A DNA stretch of 64,000 nt from Stagonosporopsis chrysanthemi (lineage: Eukaryota; Ascomycota; Dothideomycetes; Pleosporales; Didymellaceae): positions 209,913-273,912 of the forward strand of contig JAFISE010000023.1 in NCBI GenBank assembly GCA_022560025.1, in the 5' to 3' direction. Below are positions 23,382 through 36,121 of the stretch, piece by piece. Position numbers and translations under genes: made by a program. Below the pieces are notes generated by a model. That model was not told the DNA's origin, did no database searches, and saw only the letters and a list, made by a program, of their open reading frames with translations. How positions within the stretch are numbered: position 1 is the first letter of the stretch; each line of letters starts with the position of its first letter.

Positions 23382-26300
23382 ATGTCGCTTACTCCAAACA
23401 ACGTCCGAATGAGGGATGCCACGCTCGGCGCCGGCATCAAACTCGCGCCCACGCCCTCACCCTTCACGGCTGCAAAGAGCAACGCCCGTTCTTCGCTCAA
23501 GGCGGCCCGGGCAGAAGCGACTCTTGCGCTGCGAACTGTGATAGGAACCACAGCCAGCACCGCCAATGCCTTCGACAGCCTCCCCTCGGCGCGCTGCTTT
23601 GCGTACACCGCCGGCACAGCAGCCGTTGTCGCTACTGTCGACGACCAGCACAACGTTTCCCAACGATTCTACCGCGCCCGACCCACGACCAACCCGATCA
23701 ATTCCTCCTCGTCCGTATATGGCGGCCCTGCCACACCCACACAGAACGAGAGCCGCAATCGAGCGGCCGTGTCGGTACGAGACGCCGGCCTTGGCGCATC
23801 ACCGCGTGCAACGCCAGCTCCGAACGACTGGAGCGACTCGCCAAACAACAGGGCATGGACTGCGCGCGAGAGGATCAAGGCTGCCACGTGTGTAAGCTTC
23901 AGTCCAGACGGGAAGCACTTGGCTGTTGGCGAGGTAAGTTGGGACCATAGTTGGCCGTCGCACTGCATGTGCTAACCAAGGCACAGACGGGATACCGACC
24001 ACGCGTGCTCATCTTCTCGAATTCACCAGACGCCCCATCAGACACACCTCTCACTGCCCTGACGGAACATTCTTTCGGTGTGAATTGCGTGGCCTTCAGC
24101 CCTGACTCGCGTTACCTCGCAAGCATAGGGACAGCACAGGATGGCTTCCTCTATGTATGGAGCATCAATCCACGCACCGGAGCTGCGACCTTGCACTCCA
24201 GCAACAAATGCGTCAGCAACATTAACCGCATGACGTGGATGGGCAACAAGCTCATCACAGTGGGCACAAGACACGTCAAGGTGTGGTCGCTCGAGGACCG
24301 CAGCCCTGTGCAACGGGTAGCAAAATCACGCCAGAGCGACATGTTCATTGGCAGCACGAACAAGCCACTCTCTGGCCGCAACTGCTTGCTAGGCGACCTT
24401 CAAGACGCAACTTTTACAAGTGTGTGTCAAGTAGCGCCGAACAAAGCGATTGTAGCTTCTGAGCGCGGCGATCTGTGCCTCATCGATGAGACAGACCGCG
24501 ATCAGAACTTTTCTCGCATAACGCATGCTGGGTTTTCGGTCAGCGCCATGGCTGCTGATGACCGGGGGCGTCTTCATCTTGCAGGAGCTCACGGAGGGCT
24601 GAAAACCATGACTGTGACCAGCCTGATCAGCAAGCTGACACCGCCACCATCACCGTCCACGCAAAGCTCCAGAGGCGAGTCGCCTGCTATTTCCATAACA
24701 GATTGCAGCAATCAGATCAGCGCCGTCGCTTGTCTGGCAGACCATGTTGTTACCGTAGATTCTCAGCGTGCTATCCGCTTAGCGCACCTACACGCAGAGA
24801 CCCAAGGCATGGACCAGGAACCAGATGCAGCAAAGGATGATTTGAGTATTGGCGATGTTATCCACACACTGCCAGCTCAAGGCGACTCGGTACTCGGCGT
24901 TAGAGTCTTGTCTCGACCGAACGAACTTGAGGCTTCGTACTACACCTGGGCTGCTGGCGGCAGCGTCATCTACTGGAGTCAGACCGGTAGCATCCAGAGG
25001 TCTCTACAGGTGTCACTCGAACAGCCTGCTGAATCCGACACCTTGCAAAATGAGCTTCGCACTGTCCATGCCTCGTCCGACGCCAGCTTTTTGGTTACTG
25101 GAGATAAGCTGGGAGTGCTGAAAATCATTGATTGCAGATTCGAGACTGCGATTTTCGAATCGAGGGCGCACTCGAATGAGATCACCAGCATTGCCATTTT
25201 CGAAGATGGGAACTCCACGCTCGTTGCCTCGGCCAGCAGAGATCGCACGGTACAAATCTTCAGCCGTGATAAGGACAGATGGAACCTGTTGCAGACCCTA
25301 GACGAGCATGCTGGTGCTGTCTTAGGCGTACAGTTTTCGCAAGATGGCACACGCCTCGTCTCATCGTCAAGTGATCGGAGCATTGTTGTGCGCGAGATGC
25401 TATCTCGAGAAGAGGATGACAAAGTCATCCGCATATTTTCCTTTCTCCGCTGCATCGCGTTCAAATCAACGCCAGTCTCTATGACATGGGATGCCGACCA
25501 GGAGGACGTGTTGATCACATCAAGCGTCGACCGTCAGGTCCACAAATTCGACTTGCAGAGTGGGCAGTGTCTTAGCGTCTTCAAAGCATCAGACAATGAT
25601 GGTGGAGACGCGGTGGTGCTGCACTCACTGGCTCATATCCCACGCGAGTGGGGTTCACCACTGATCGCAGGCGTTTCAAGCACAGACAAGTCAATACGTG
25701 TCTACGATGAAAGTGGCACACTCCTCGCTCGGGACTGGGGTCACACAGAGGGAGTCAGTGACATTGCCTTTGTACAATCAGCAACATCAGAAAATGAAGA
25801 GCTGCGCGAGAAGTCCCTTGTCACTGTCGCTGTTGACGGGACCATCTTCGTTTGGGGCTTAGCTTTGCAATCCCCGTACCGTCAAGAGATGTCAAAGTCG
25901 TTGGACGACCTTGAAACATCCGCACAATCAACACCGAACTTGCTGACAAGTAAGCCTCCGATGCGACGTGTTCTATCACAATCGGAGCTCGCCAAATTCC
26001 AGCGCTCACCCGAGGATAGCGGCAGTGCGACCCCAACAGGAAGCAGATCGCCCAGTCTCAGGAAGAAAGTGTCGAAGTTCTCCCTGCAAAAGACGCAGGC
26101 TCCCAAACTTGATCCCTCACCGTTGCCAAGCAGTTCGCGGGAAAAGAGGAATACAGGCGCATCTAATCATACGTTCCTTCGCAGGAAGAACAACACCTCG
26201 CCATCACCTCCGGTCTCACCGAAGGCGCGCATCACACAGAGACGGGGCTCGATTGACGCCCGATCCAGGACCAACCTGAAGGCGGCATCCAACGAATACA

Positions 26301-26734
26301 ATAGTCTTGCAACGGCAAGCGAGAGTTTTTGCAGACAACTGAAGGCCTACCGCAAACGCCTCGCCAATAGCACAGAAACACTAGACAATGAAATGGTCAA
26401 AGAGGTCCAACGCGAACTCGCAACAACCGCTCGTGCCATTGGAGAACGGGCCAAAACCAAAGAATTCGACGAGACAGTGATGGCACGGCTGCTGGACCAG
26501 TACTCCGAGCGGCTCGTGAATATGCTCGACGAACGCATTGCCGCCAGCGTAGCATCACACATGCGCCAGGACAGCGAATGCGCGCTTTCGACACCATCGA
26601 GGTCTCCGGCGGACTATAGACGCTCGCCCAGCCCCTTGAGTCAAGATACTGATCCCACCGCGGAAGACGAGAAGGCAGGGAATGTGCTCACTCGCACGAC
26701 GACGACGGCGTCGAGTAATGCATCAGAGAGATGA
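23382..26734 (+). CDS. MABP1/WDR62-like WD40-repeat protein
   Basis: Predicted 1,099 residues from exons 23382-23933 and 23987-26734 with a 53 bp intron in phase 0. After a disordered Ser/Ala-rich N-terminus (about 170 residues), WD40 repeats run to about residue 800; clear ones read C-V-S-F-S-P-D-G-K-H-L-A-V-G-E, V-N-C-V-A-F-S-P-D-S-R-Y-L-A-S and V-L-G-V-Q-F-S-Q-D-G-T-R-L-V-S-S-S-S-D-R-S-I. A second, looser set suggests two propellers, as in mammalian MABP1 and WDR62, which scaffold MAP-kinase signalling and spindle-pole proteins. The C-terminus is Ser/Pro-rich with a final probable helix. The fungal role is not known to me. Confidence 0.85.
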
Positions 26735-29243
26735 CGGCGCCCACGAAGCAAAATTCATGACACGGCGTTTGCATTAATAGGGCTACAGGGTAGTCCCATC
26801 TTTTGGATAGCACGGTGTTGCAACCATTCCAGTAAGGGAGGGCATCATTTCCATTTCCAATTCCATTTCTAGCCCTCCCAATCCCGTATTTCACACATAG
26901 ACATACATAATCGTAGTCTTAGTCAGTCCCATTCAATTCCACAACCACTTCAAAATCCCGGTTCCAGAACCAACCCCCTGTTGCCGTCATGTTGCCAAGT
27001 CGCTGACCACGTGTGTGCACGCGATCGCGATCGCACCCCCGACTATCCCAAGCCCCCAGATCAAGCTCCGGGGGCCCCGCAATCCCAACCCCCACTGTCT
27101 CATTGGCTGGCAAGCAGACATGTCAAAATCCACCGCCTAGCCGCGCCTGCGTCAGCCCAGATGCCAGCGCGAAGCGAGTCTTCTTGGTCGCGTTTTGAGA
27201 CTGTATGTGTGACGACGGCCAAGTGCGATCCTTTTGCGTGCCCGAAAAACGCATCAATAGGTGTATCACTGTATGGAAAGAGCACGGTGCACAGCGTGCA
27301 TTGTGTGGTTCCCCGCAGAGAACTAACACACCCGTACAACACAATTTAATACTGTACAGTACAGTACAGATCATATGCGCGGTATCGCCGTTGCAGTCGT
27401 ATGTACTCTGCAGTTTTTCATTGCATTGTACACTGTCGCGCACGTGCGCACGCACGCACGCACGCACGCATCACAACCCCCAGCAGTCGCAACCACCCCT
27501 CCGCCAGCCAAAAAGCTTAGCGCAACTACCCACCCACCCAAAATCCCCCCTTCTCCCGCTGTATCCATACCCGAGGTCACCCAGGCACGGTATCGTCTAC
27601 AGTATCGTATGTACGTTGCAGGGCGGAATACATAGGAATACCTACATAGACGTCTCCCTGCCTGCGGCTCTGTGGAGCAAAGGCAAACGCGTTGCCGGAG
27701 CCGGAGCCGGTGCCGGAGCCGGAGCCGGAGCCTCGGGCTAGGTACTACTCGGGCTGCGCGCTGCGCGCAGAAGTTCCCCAGGCCCGGGGGGCAGGGGAGG
27801 GGCGCGAGCGTGTGGACCCCCCCTGCGAGTCTACATAACCTTGGGACTCGTTCTGGGGTGTATGTATTGTACTCGGATTTCTTCACTGGTTATGTGATGT
27901 GTGCACGCGGCGATGGTCGTTGGGGGCTGGTTGATGTGTGGAGAGAAGCTGGGGGTGTATTTTTTTCTTGCGCTATTTGGATGGACGCCTGAACGGGGGT
28001 CGGGTCGAGGCGAGCGTGGATGCATTGTAGGCTCGCAAGGTACGACGGAATGGGGGAATGCTGGGTTGGGAGATTTTGCCAGGGCGGTGGTGCGATACTT
28101 TTGTTTTTATTGAAACAGCAGGTGCGCGAGTGCATGCTATCATGACATTGGCTTTGATTGTTGCACATGGTGCGTTTGATACATGGGAACGTCTATGTGT
28201 AGGGATTTGTGTACTGTAATTAATGTACACAGTACAGGGCGCCGATCCACTCGGCCCACACCAGCGCAAAGGGTCTGCTGCACGGCTCATGTCATGCTGC
28301 GACCCACAGCTCCAAGGCCAGTCGCAAACATGCGATTTGATATTCGCCCACGCTATTGTACCTCGGAGCAGCAACGCAACAGCGCCAGAACGAACAAAAG
28401 ACCGCAATAATCGACACAATCGCAGCAGCAGCTTACATACACAAGGCCGCGCTCGTGACGAACCTAACCCACAGCGCGTGTGCATGCCAAATCATCCCCC
28501 CATCTCGGTCAGCCCACCCAACAACCTGCGAGCAAGCCGCGGGTTCTGGCTAATGAAGCTGGCACGGCTGGTCGCAGCGCATCCGGAGAAACGGAGCTGG
28601 CGCTGCGCGCGCTGGGAGTGGCTGGCGCGCCCCCGAGTGCTACTCGCATGCGGGCCCAGACAATGGGGGGGCACAAGGCCGTTCGTCATAATTCCCATGT
28701 CCCCGCAGCGCGCGAGCGCACGAGGGGTAAAGTGGGATGAGGGAGCGTGTGTTAGGGTGGCCTGGCGGCGCGCTGCGCTGGGTTGCGATCGGCTGGGACG
28801 AGGAAGATGGGCGCTGCTTAAGAAGGCGCTCGCCCTTGGGGGTGCTGCTGCTGCTGTTGCTGATGGAAGGATTGCTCTGCGAGCTGTGGGAACACTTTTA
28901 TTACTACTACGACTATTGTTGAGTATAGCAACTTTGCTGCGCGCCGACCTCGTCTGTCCGCGGTACACAATACCCCTATTACGCGACCGAGCTCCACTCT
29001 GACAGGGCACTTGTTCTCCGAGTTGTCTCCAGCAGCTTCAGTTTTTGGGCCCCTGCGGCGATCCAGCGTCCCACCGAGCCCTTTACCCGGCATTGAGACA
29101 TATAACAGTCCCAGAGACCCGTTTTCGCCGACCTCTGGCCCCTCTTGAAAGCTCTCTCGCGCCCTTCCCCCCCTGCTCGTCTCTTTGCGCGCGCTTTCCT
29201 ACTCTGCACAGAGAGAGACCCTGCAGCTGCGCACGCAAGCAAC
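26735..29243. other. Long intergenic region upstream of acetyl-CoA synthetase
   Basis: 2.5 kb without a supported gene. It holds simple repeats: an (ACGC)n run at about 27447-27470, a GGAGCC/GGTGCC hexamer run at about 27692-27733, and G-rich and C-rich tracts at 27785-27830. Open frames here are low-complexity and mutually overlapping. The right end (about 29000-29243) is C/T-rich and ends at the facA-type start, so it probably contains that promoter and leader. Confidence 0.55.
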
Positions 29244-31732
29244 ATGTCTGAAGGCGACGTCAAGCCCCAGAACCCGGTTGTGGCCGAGGCCCACCAGGTC
29301 GACACTTTCCACGTCCCCAAGGCGTTCTACGAGTGAGTGTCCCGCGCGCGCGTGTGTGTTGTTTGACATCATAGCTGGGCAATGAGAGCTGCGGCGATCA
29401 AGCTTCGTCGGCAGAGCGGGGTCACCCCGCCGAGCCGAAGCTGGCTCGGGCGTCACCAACAACAGCAATGGAGCTCTGACGAGCGTTGAAGAAGGAAGAA
29501 GAAAAAAAAATAGCTAATTGGAGCTTGCAGCAAGCACCCGCACACCAGGCCGCACCTGGCCAACCTCGAGGAGTACCAGAAGCTGTACAAGGAGTCCATC
29601 ACCGAGCCCAAGCAGTTCTGGGGCCGTCTGGCGCGCGAGCTGCTCACGTGGGAGCGCGATTTCCAGACAGTGCACGCCGGCAGCTTCGAGCACGGCGACA
29701 ATGCCTGGTTCCTCGAGGGCCGGCTGAACGCGTCCTACAACTGCGTCGACCGCCATGCTTTCAAGGACCCCAACAAGCCCGCCATCATCTACGAGGCCGA
29801 CGATGAGGGCGACGGCCGCATCATCTCGTACGGCGAGCTGCTCCGCGAGGTCTCGAAGCTCGCGTACACCCTCAAGGAGATGGGTGTCAAGAAGGGCGAC
29901 GCCGTTGCCCTGTACCTGCCCATGATTCCCGAGGCCGTCATCTCCTTCCTGGCCTGCTCGCGCATCGGTGCCATCCACTCGGTCATCTTTGCTGGGTTCT
30001 CGTCCGACTCGCTGCGCGACCGCATCATCGACGCCGAGTGCAAGGTCATCATCACGACTGACGAGGGCAAGCGCGGCGGCAAGGTCATTGCGACCAAGAA
30101 GATTGTCGACGAGGCGCTCAAGCAGTGCCCCGACATCAGCCACTGCCTTGTCTACAAGCGCACCGGTGCCGAGATCCCCTGGACCAAGGGCCGAGACTGG
30201 TGGTGGCACGAGGAGGTCGAGAAGTACCCCAACTACATCGCGCCCGAGCCCATGAACTCCGAGGACCCTCTGTTCCTGCTTTACACTTCCGGATCGACCG
30301 GCAAGCCAAAGGGTGTTATGCACACAACCGGAGGTTACTTGCTCGGCGCAGCGGCGACAGGAAAGTACGTTTTCGACATCCACGACGGCGACACGTTCTT
30401 CTGCGGTGGTGACGTGGGTTGGATCACTGGCCACACATATGTTGTGTACGCACCTCTGCTGCTCGGCGTCGCGACGGTGGTCTTCGAAGGCACACCTGCT
30501 TACCCCAACTTCTCGCGCTACTGGGACATTGTCGACAAGTACAATGTCAGCCAGTTCTATGTTGCGCCCACTGCGCTGCGCCTGCTGAAGCGCGCAGGCG
30601 ACGAGCACGTCAAGCACCAGATGAAGCACCTGCGAGTGCTGGGATCGGTCGGTGAGCCCATTGCCGCCGAGGTGTGGAAGTGGTACTTTGAGATTGTCGG
30701 CAAGGAGGAGGCCCACGTTGTGGACGTGCGTATGCCCCAGACATGCCAAACACATGAGATATTGACACGCATCAGACTTACTGGCAGACGGAGACGGGCT
30801 CTCACGTCATCACACCGCTCGGTGGTGTCACGCCGACCAAGCCCGGCTCCGCCTCGCTCCCCTTCTTCGGTATCGAGCCTGCCATCATCGACCCCGTCTC
30901 CGGCGAGGAGATCCACGGCAACGATGTCGAGGGCGTATTGGCTTTCAAGCAGCCATGGCCGAGCATGGCACGTACGGTGTGGGGAGCTCACAAGCGCTAC
31001 ATGGAAACATACCTGAATGTGTACAAGGGCTACTATGTGCGTGACGAGTCGTTGGTGGCGGAGTCTTTGCTGACATGAGCAGTTCACTGGAGATGGCGCT
31101 GGCCGTGACCACGAGGGCTACTACTGGATCCGGGGCCGTGTTGACGATGTCGTCAACGTGTCTGGACACAGATTGTCGACTGCCGAGATTGAGGCTGCGC
31201 TGATTGAGCATCGTACGTTGTCCGCGGTATCGGTGTAACGCTAGTACCAAGACTGACTTTTGTAGACTCGGTCGCTGAGGCCGCCGTTGTCGGCATCAAC
31301 GACGAACTCACGGGCCAGGCCGTCAACGCCTTCGTGGCGCTGAAGGACGGCACCGGGTCCAGCGACCAGGTCAAGAAGGACCTGATCCTGCAGGTGCGCA
31401 AGTCCATCGGACCGTTCGCCGCACCAAAGGCGATATTCGTCGTGCCAGACCTGCCCAAGACACGGTCTGGCAAGATCATGCGTCGCATCATGCGCAAGAT
31501 CTTGGCAGGCGAGGAGGACCAGCTGGGCGACATCACAACGGTAAGTCTCTGCCCTTCTACCGAGTTTGCAACGCCAGCGTGAATTCCTTGTGTTCGAGAT
31601 GTTTACTCCCGCGGTGTTGATGACGCGTTCGCGCAAGTTGGGGACAGCAGCTAACGGCTTTGGGCACAGCTTTCGGATCCGTCGGTAGTTGACAAGATCA
31701 TCGACATTGTACACCAGTCCAAGAAGAAATAA
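29244..31732 (+). CDS. facA: Acetyl-CoA synthetase
   Basis: Predicted 670 residues, the normal length, from six exons: 29244-29332, 29531-30725, 30776-31036, 31083-31212, 31266-31540 and 31670-31732. Introns are 198, 50, 46, 53 and 129 bp, and all junctions keep the frame. It makes acetyl-CoA from acetate, ATP and CoA in the cytosol and nucleus, for growth on acetate and for protein acetylation. Signatures: the AMP-binding loop [11 protein letters not shown], the Y-W-Q-T-E-T-G motif at the exon 2/3 junction, [17 protein letters not shown], and the C-terminal P-K-T-R-S-G-K-I catalytic lysine motif that deacetylases control in other species. The Aspergillus gene is facA and the Neurospora gene acu-5. 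GC-rich codon use gives long antisense open frames that are not genes. Confidence 0.95.
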
Positions 31733-32358
31733 AGGCTTGGCACAGGCGCAGATGATTGGATGGGAGGACGGATAGGGCGGCGGGATGATGTGGGAGAAGT
31801 GTGGCTAGCCGCCTGAGATGGATGTGAGACTGCGCGCTTGTGCAGTGTTGGTTGTTGTTGCTGTGTCGACGCAGATACCATAATGAATGAGAATGAGAAT
31901 GAGAATGAAGAATTTCCTACCCAGCTGCCGCAAGAAAAGCGTGTGCTCGCCGCCATGCGTGCAGAGGCCGCTCGTATATACAGAGATTCCCAGTTCGTAT
32001 TGCGCGCCGTATGCAGGTAGCTGACCGCCCGAAACTGTTAGTGTGTTGAAGTTCGCCATTGACACTCTGCCAAAGGCTGCCAAGAGAGCCCGCATGCACC
32101 GCCCCTTCGCGCGCTGACGACTGACGCCGGACGACGGACGAGGCCACCGCTGTCTCTTTGCTGAGTTTTCTTCTGCCTTTCTTGTTTATACCCCACCTAT
32201 GTCGTTCACTTTGACTTCCTGACCGTATTCCGTTTTCGTGACATCGCAGCCGGTGAGGTTTGATTTTCGACGCCCCCTGCCAGCCGCCCCGAGTCGACCC
32301 TGTTTGCCGGGCAGCGCCACAGCCTCACGCAGAGGACGCACTCGACCGCGGACAGAGG
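31733..32358. other. Intergenic region between facA and the ADAM gene
   Basis: Contains facA 3' sequence, a short GAGAAT repeat at about 31884-31910, and the 5' leader of the protease gene. No gene is seen. Confidence 0.6.
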
Positions 32359-34823
32359 ATGCACATCCTCAGCGCCCTCTCGTCGGTCCTCGCCCTCGCC
32401 GCCACAACCGCACGCCTCGCCGCCGCCTCGTCGTCGCACCGCGCGCCGCTGCGGGCCATCCACCACGCCACCAATGCCGACATCCTCACCCCGAACCACC
32501 GCGTGACGGCCGTGTCGACCTTCGACGTCGCCTTCGATGTCGGCGCCCAGCGCATCCGCCTCAGCCTCGAGCCCAACCACGACATCTTCGTCGAGGGCGG
32601 CCGCGTCACCCACCTCGCCGCCGACGGCAGCGTGCACAGCGCGGAGCTCATTGACCGCAACCAGCACAAGGTCTACAAGGGCACCGCCTGGGCGAAGCGC
32701 GGCCGCCGCTGGGACCATGTCGGCTGGGCGCGCGTCGGCATGCGCCGCGATGGCCTGGACCCGCTGTTCGAGGGCACCTTCACGCTGGACCACGACCACC
32801 ACCACATCAAGCTGGCCAGCAGCTACGCGGCCACGCGCATGGCCGAGGACCCGGACGTGGAGATGGGCGCCGAGGAGACCATGGTCGTGTTCCGGGACAG
32901 CGACATGGGCATGGCGCCGCACGAGGACCACGCCGAGCTGAGGAAGAGGGCCGGCGTGCACGGCCAGGCCTGCGGGAGCGATGCGCTGGGCTTCAACACG
33001 CAGCCGGACCACCCGGTGTTTGCAGGCATGCGCGCGCGCGACATGATGACGAGCCGGGCGTCGATGCCGATCGAGCGGCTGTTTGGACGCCAGATTGACG
33101 GGCAGCCGGGCAGCGGCGGCGCGGGCGTCAACCTCGTCAGCACCATTGGCAGCACGCAGGGCTGCCCCACCACGCGCAAGGTCGCCCTGGTCGGTGTCGC
33201 CGCCGACTGCACGTACATCCAGTCGTTCAACCGCGACAGGAACCGCACGCAGCAGAACATCATCGAGCAGATCAACTCGGCCTCGGAGCTGTTCGAGAGC
33301 ACCTTCCAGATCTCGCTGGGCCTGGCCAACGTCGTCATCACCGACCCGGACTGCCCAGCGACACAGCAGCAGTCGACGCCCTGGAACCAGGGCTGCAGTG
33401 ATAGTGTCGACATCCAGGCCCGCCTCAACCTCTTCTCCAGCTGGCGCGGCCAGCAGAACGACAACTACTCCCACTGGACGCTGCTCTCCACCTGCAACAC
33501 CGGCTCTGCTGTTGGGCTTGCCTGGCTGGGACAGGCTTGTGTACAGGGCTCGCAGCAGAACAGCGGCAGCACAAGTGAGACCGTCGCCGGCGCCAACGTC
33601 GTCATCCGCACGGCCACCGAGTGGCAGGTCATTGCTCACGAGACGGGCCACACCTACGGCGCCGTCCACGACTGCACGTCCAGCGCATGCTCCGACCCCA
33701 ACACGGTCAACTCGCAGTCATGCTGTCCCCTGAGCAGCAGCACCTGCGACGCCGGCGAGCAGTACATCATGAACCCCTCCACCGCGCAAGGCATCACCCG
33801 CTTCTCGCCCTGCTCCATCGGCAATGTCTGCTCTGCTCTGCAGCGAAACAGCGTCGAATCCTCCTGCCTCACCAACAACCGCGGCATCACCACCATCGGC
33901 GAGCCCGTGTGCGGCAACGGCATTGTCGAAGAAGGCGAAGACTGCGACTGCGGTGGCGAAAGCCAGTGTGGCAACAACGCGTGCTGCAATCCCAGAACCT
34001 GCCGCTTCCAGAACAACGCCGTCTGTGACGACTCCAACGAAGACTGCTGCCGCGACTGCCAATTCGCGTCAAACACCACCGTCTGCCGCGCCAGCCAGGG
34101 CGCTTGCGATCCCGAGGAGACTTGCGCCGGTGACTCGCCCTACTGTCCCGAAGACAAGTGGCAGGAAGCCGGCACCAGCTGCGGTGACGGTCTGCAGTGT
34201 GCGAGCGGGCAGTGCACCAGCCGCGACCAGCAATGCAAGACGCTGATGGGGTCCTACACCCAAGGCAACGAGACGTACGCCTGTGACACAAGGAGCTGCA
34301 CGCTCTCGTGCGGTAGTCCCGAGTTTGGGAGAGGCACCTGCTACGGCCTGCAGCAGAACTTCCTCGACGGGACGCCCTGTGCCGGCGGGCACTGCCAGAA
34401 CGTAAGTCCCTTTCCCTTGGCCTTCACCCAAACCGATGACATGTCTAACATTCCTCACAGGGCCGCTGCGACGGCAATGTCGGCAACGAAATCCGCTCCT
34501 GGGTCGACGAACACCTCGGCGTCGTCATCGGCGTTTCCGTCGGTGTCGGCACCCTGCTCGTCCTCTGCATCCTCTGCTGCTGCTGGCGGTCCTACCGCCG
34601 CCGGCGTTCGCGCGCAAAGTACGCTGCAGCAGCCGCCAGCGCCGCGGGGAGACACGGCCGTCGCGGACCCCAGCCCATGGCGCCCAATGGCGCGTTCAAC
34701 CAGGTCCCGTATCCGCCGCACGGCGGCATGGCGCCACCGCCGGCGTCGTATCAGTGGCAGGGCAACGGCGGGATACCGCAGCCGCCGCCGCTGCAGCAGA
34801 GGGGGAGTATGCGGTATGCATAG
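32359..34823 (+). CDS. ADM-B: ADAM-type membrane zinc metalloprotease
   Basis: Predicted 801 residues from exons 32359-34401 and 34461-34823 (59 bp intron, phase 0). The ATG at 32359 starts a good signal peptide (MHILSALSSVLALAATTARL); the open frame further upstream lacks this. A prodomain of about 200 residues comes first. The reprolysin catalytic site H-E-T-G-H-T-Y-G-A-V-H is at residues 427-437, with a downstream Y-I-M-N-P Met-turn. A cysteine-rich disintegrin-like region starts near 519 (G-E-D-C-D-C-G-G-E). The second exon supplies a transmembrane helix at about 701-724, a C-C-C-W juxtamembrane patch, and a Gly/Pro/Gln-rich cytosolic tail. This is the architecture of the Aspergillus ADM-A and ADM-B proteases; assignment to ADM-B rather than ADM-A is less certain. 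Substrates are unknown. Confidence 0.9.
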
Positions 34824-36121
34824 ATACGCATGGGCATAGAGGTGGTGTTGGGATTTTCTTGTCTTTGTTTTGTCAAGCGCCCCCCTTTTTTTCTTCTTCC
34901 CCTTGTGTACAGACATTCTCTTGGATCAGGGATGCGGATGGCGGATTGGGTGACTCAGTCGTCGCATTACCCGGCGTTTGCGAGACAGCGTGCAAAGATG
35001 CCGCGAGGCAGGGGTTGTTGTAGAGAGTCGGGACAGTATATGTATATATACATATATATAGATTATGTATAGAACTATACCATGTGTCAATTGTTGCTAC
35101 TACATGCATTCAACCCCCCCATGATTCCAATCATCAAACACCCAACCAGTCAACCTATCCATCCGCAAAACTACCCCTTGCTTCCCCCGTCCCCAACGTC
35201 AACACTACCTTTGAAAGTAGAGGGGCCACTCCTACACACAATACTCTTCACCTTCCGCAGATACTTGCAGATGCGTATCACATCGCCCGCCCTACTCAAA
35301 GCTTTCCCGTAGCTCTGAGCATGCATCTCCACAAACCTGCTCATCTGATTTTACAACGCCATACATTCCACCAACGACGCACGTCGACACCCCCAAGACA
35401 GGCCAGGCCAGGACAGGACGTAGAAGGGAAAGGAAGGATACATACCAATGGCCAACAACACTTTTTTGCGACGTTTTCGCGAGTAGGACTATGGTTGTGA
35501 TGGGGATTACATGGCGAGTGTGTGAGTGAGTGAGTAAGCTGTTGGGACGTGCAGGATCGAATGTACCATACATACAACACATATGTACGTTGCCATCACA
35601 CGCCATTTCCTCTCTCACTCTCTCACTCTCTGTCGCGTGCGCCAAAAATAGAAAACCAGCGCACGAGGCTGTGAACGACGCCCTAACCCCATACACCCTA
35701 GCTCCACCTCACCTCACCTCACCTCACCCTCCCCCCGGGACCCAAACCCAACCTGAACACGAACACGAGCGCTGCCCCCCCATCGTCCCTCCCACCGCCT
35801 AGGTATGTAAGCACTCTAACCTCAAGGCCTCCCGGCGTCAGATGGCTTCGTTGCTGGTGCTGGAGGCTGGGCGCGCTGCTGGGATAGGACGACAGCCATT
35901 GGTCGTGCAGATGTTGGCTGCGGTAAGGCTTACCGTGCTTCTCTGCGCCTCTGGGGGTGCAGATCTGACGCGGTTCCACATAAGGGAGGGTGTGGCCGCA
36001 TAAGTAGGGTCTTTTTCCTTTTCCTGTTCTCTTGGATTTTTGAATTTCTGCTGTTTCTGCTGTTTCTTCTACATAGGGGTGTGTCACGTGTGCGCGTGCG
36101 TATTGAACTGACGACGGAAAC
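34824..36121. other. Intergenic, simple repeats
   Basis: 1.3 kb with no supported gene. It holds an alternating TATA/CATA run at about 35037-35061, a CTCTCACT run at about 35611-35630, and a CACCT repeat at about 35704-35728. The right end should carry the promoter of the next gene. Confidence 0.55.

Noticed and set aside
27205..29002. Several open frames upstream of facA
   Set aside because: Simple-repeat and GC-rich composition; translations are His/Ala/Arg runs on both strands.
29514..30755. 413-codon open frame antisense to acetyl-CoA synthetase
   Set aside because: Shadow of codon bias; the sense strand is unambiguous acetyl-CoA synthetase.
32206..33669. 487-codon open frame antisense to the ADAM protease
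   Set aside because: Starts without ATG and mirrors a GC-rich coding strand; the sense strand carries signal peptide, HExxH and disintegrin motifs.
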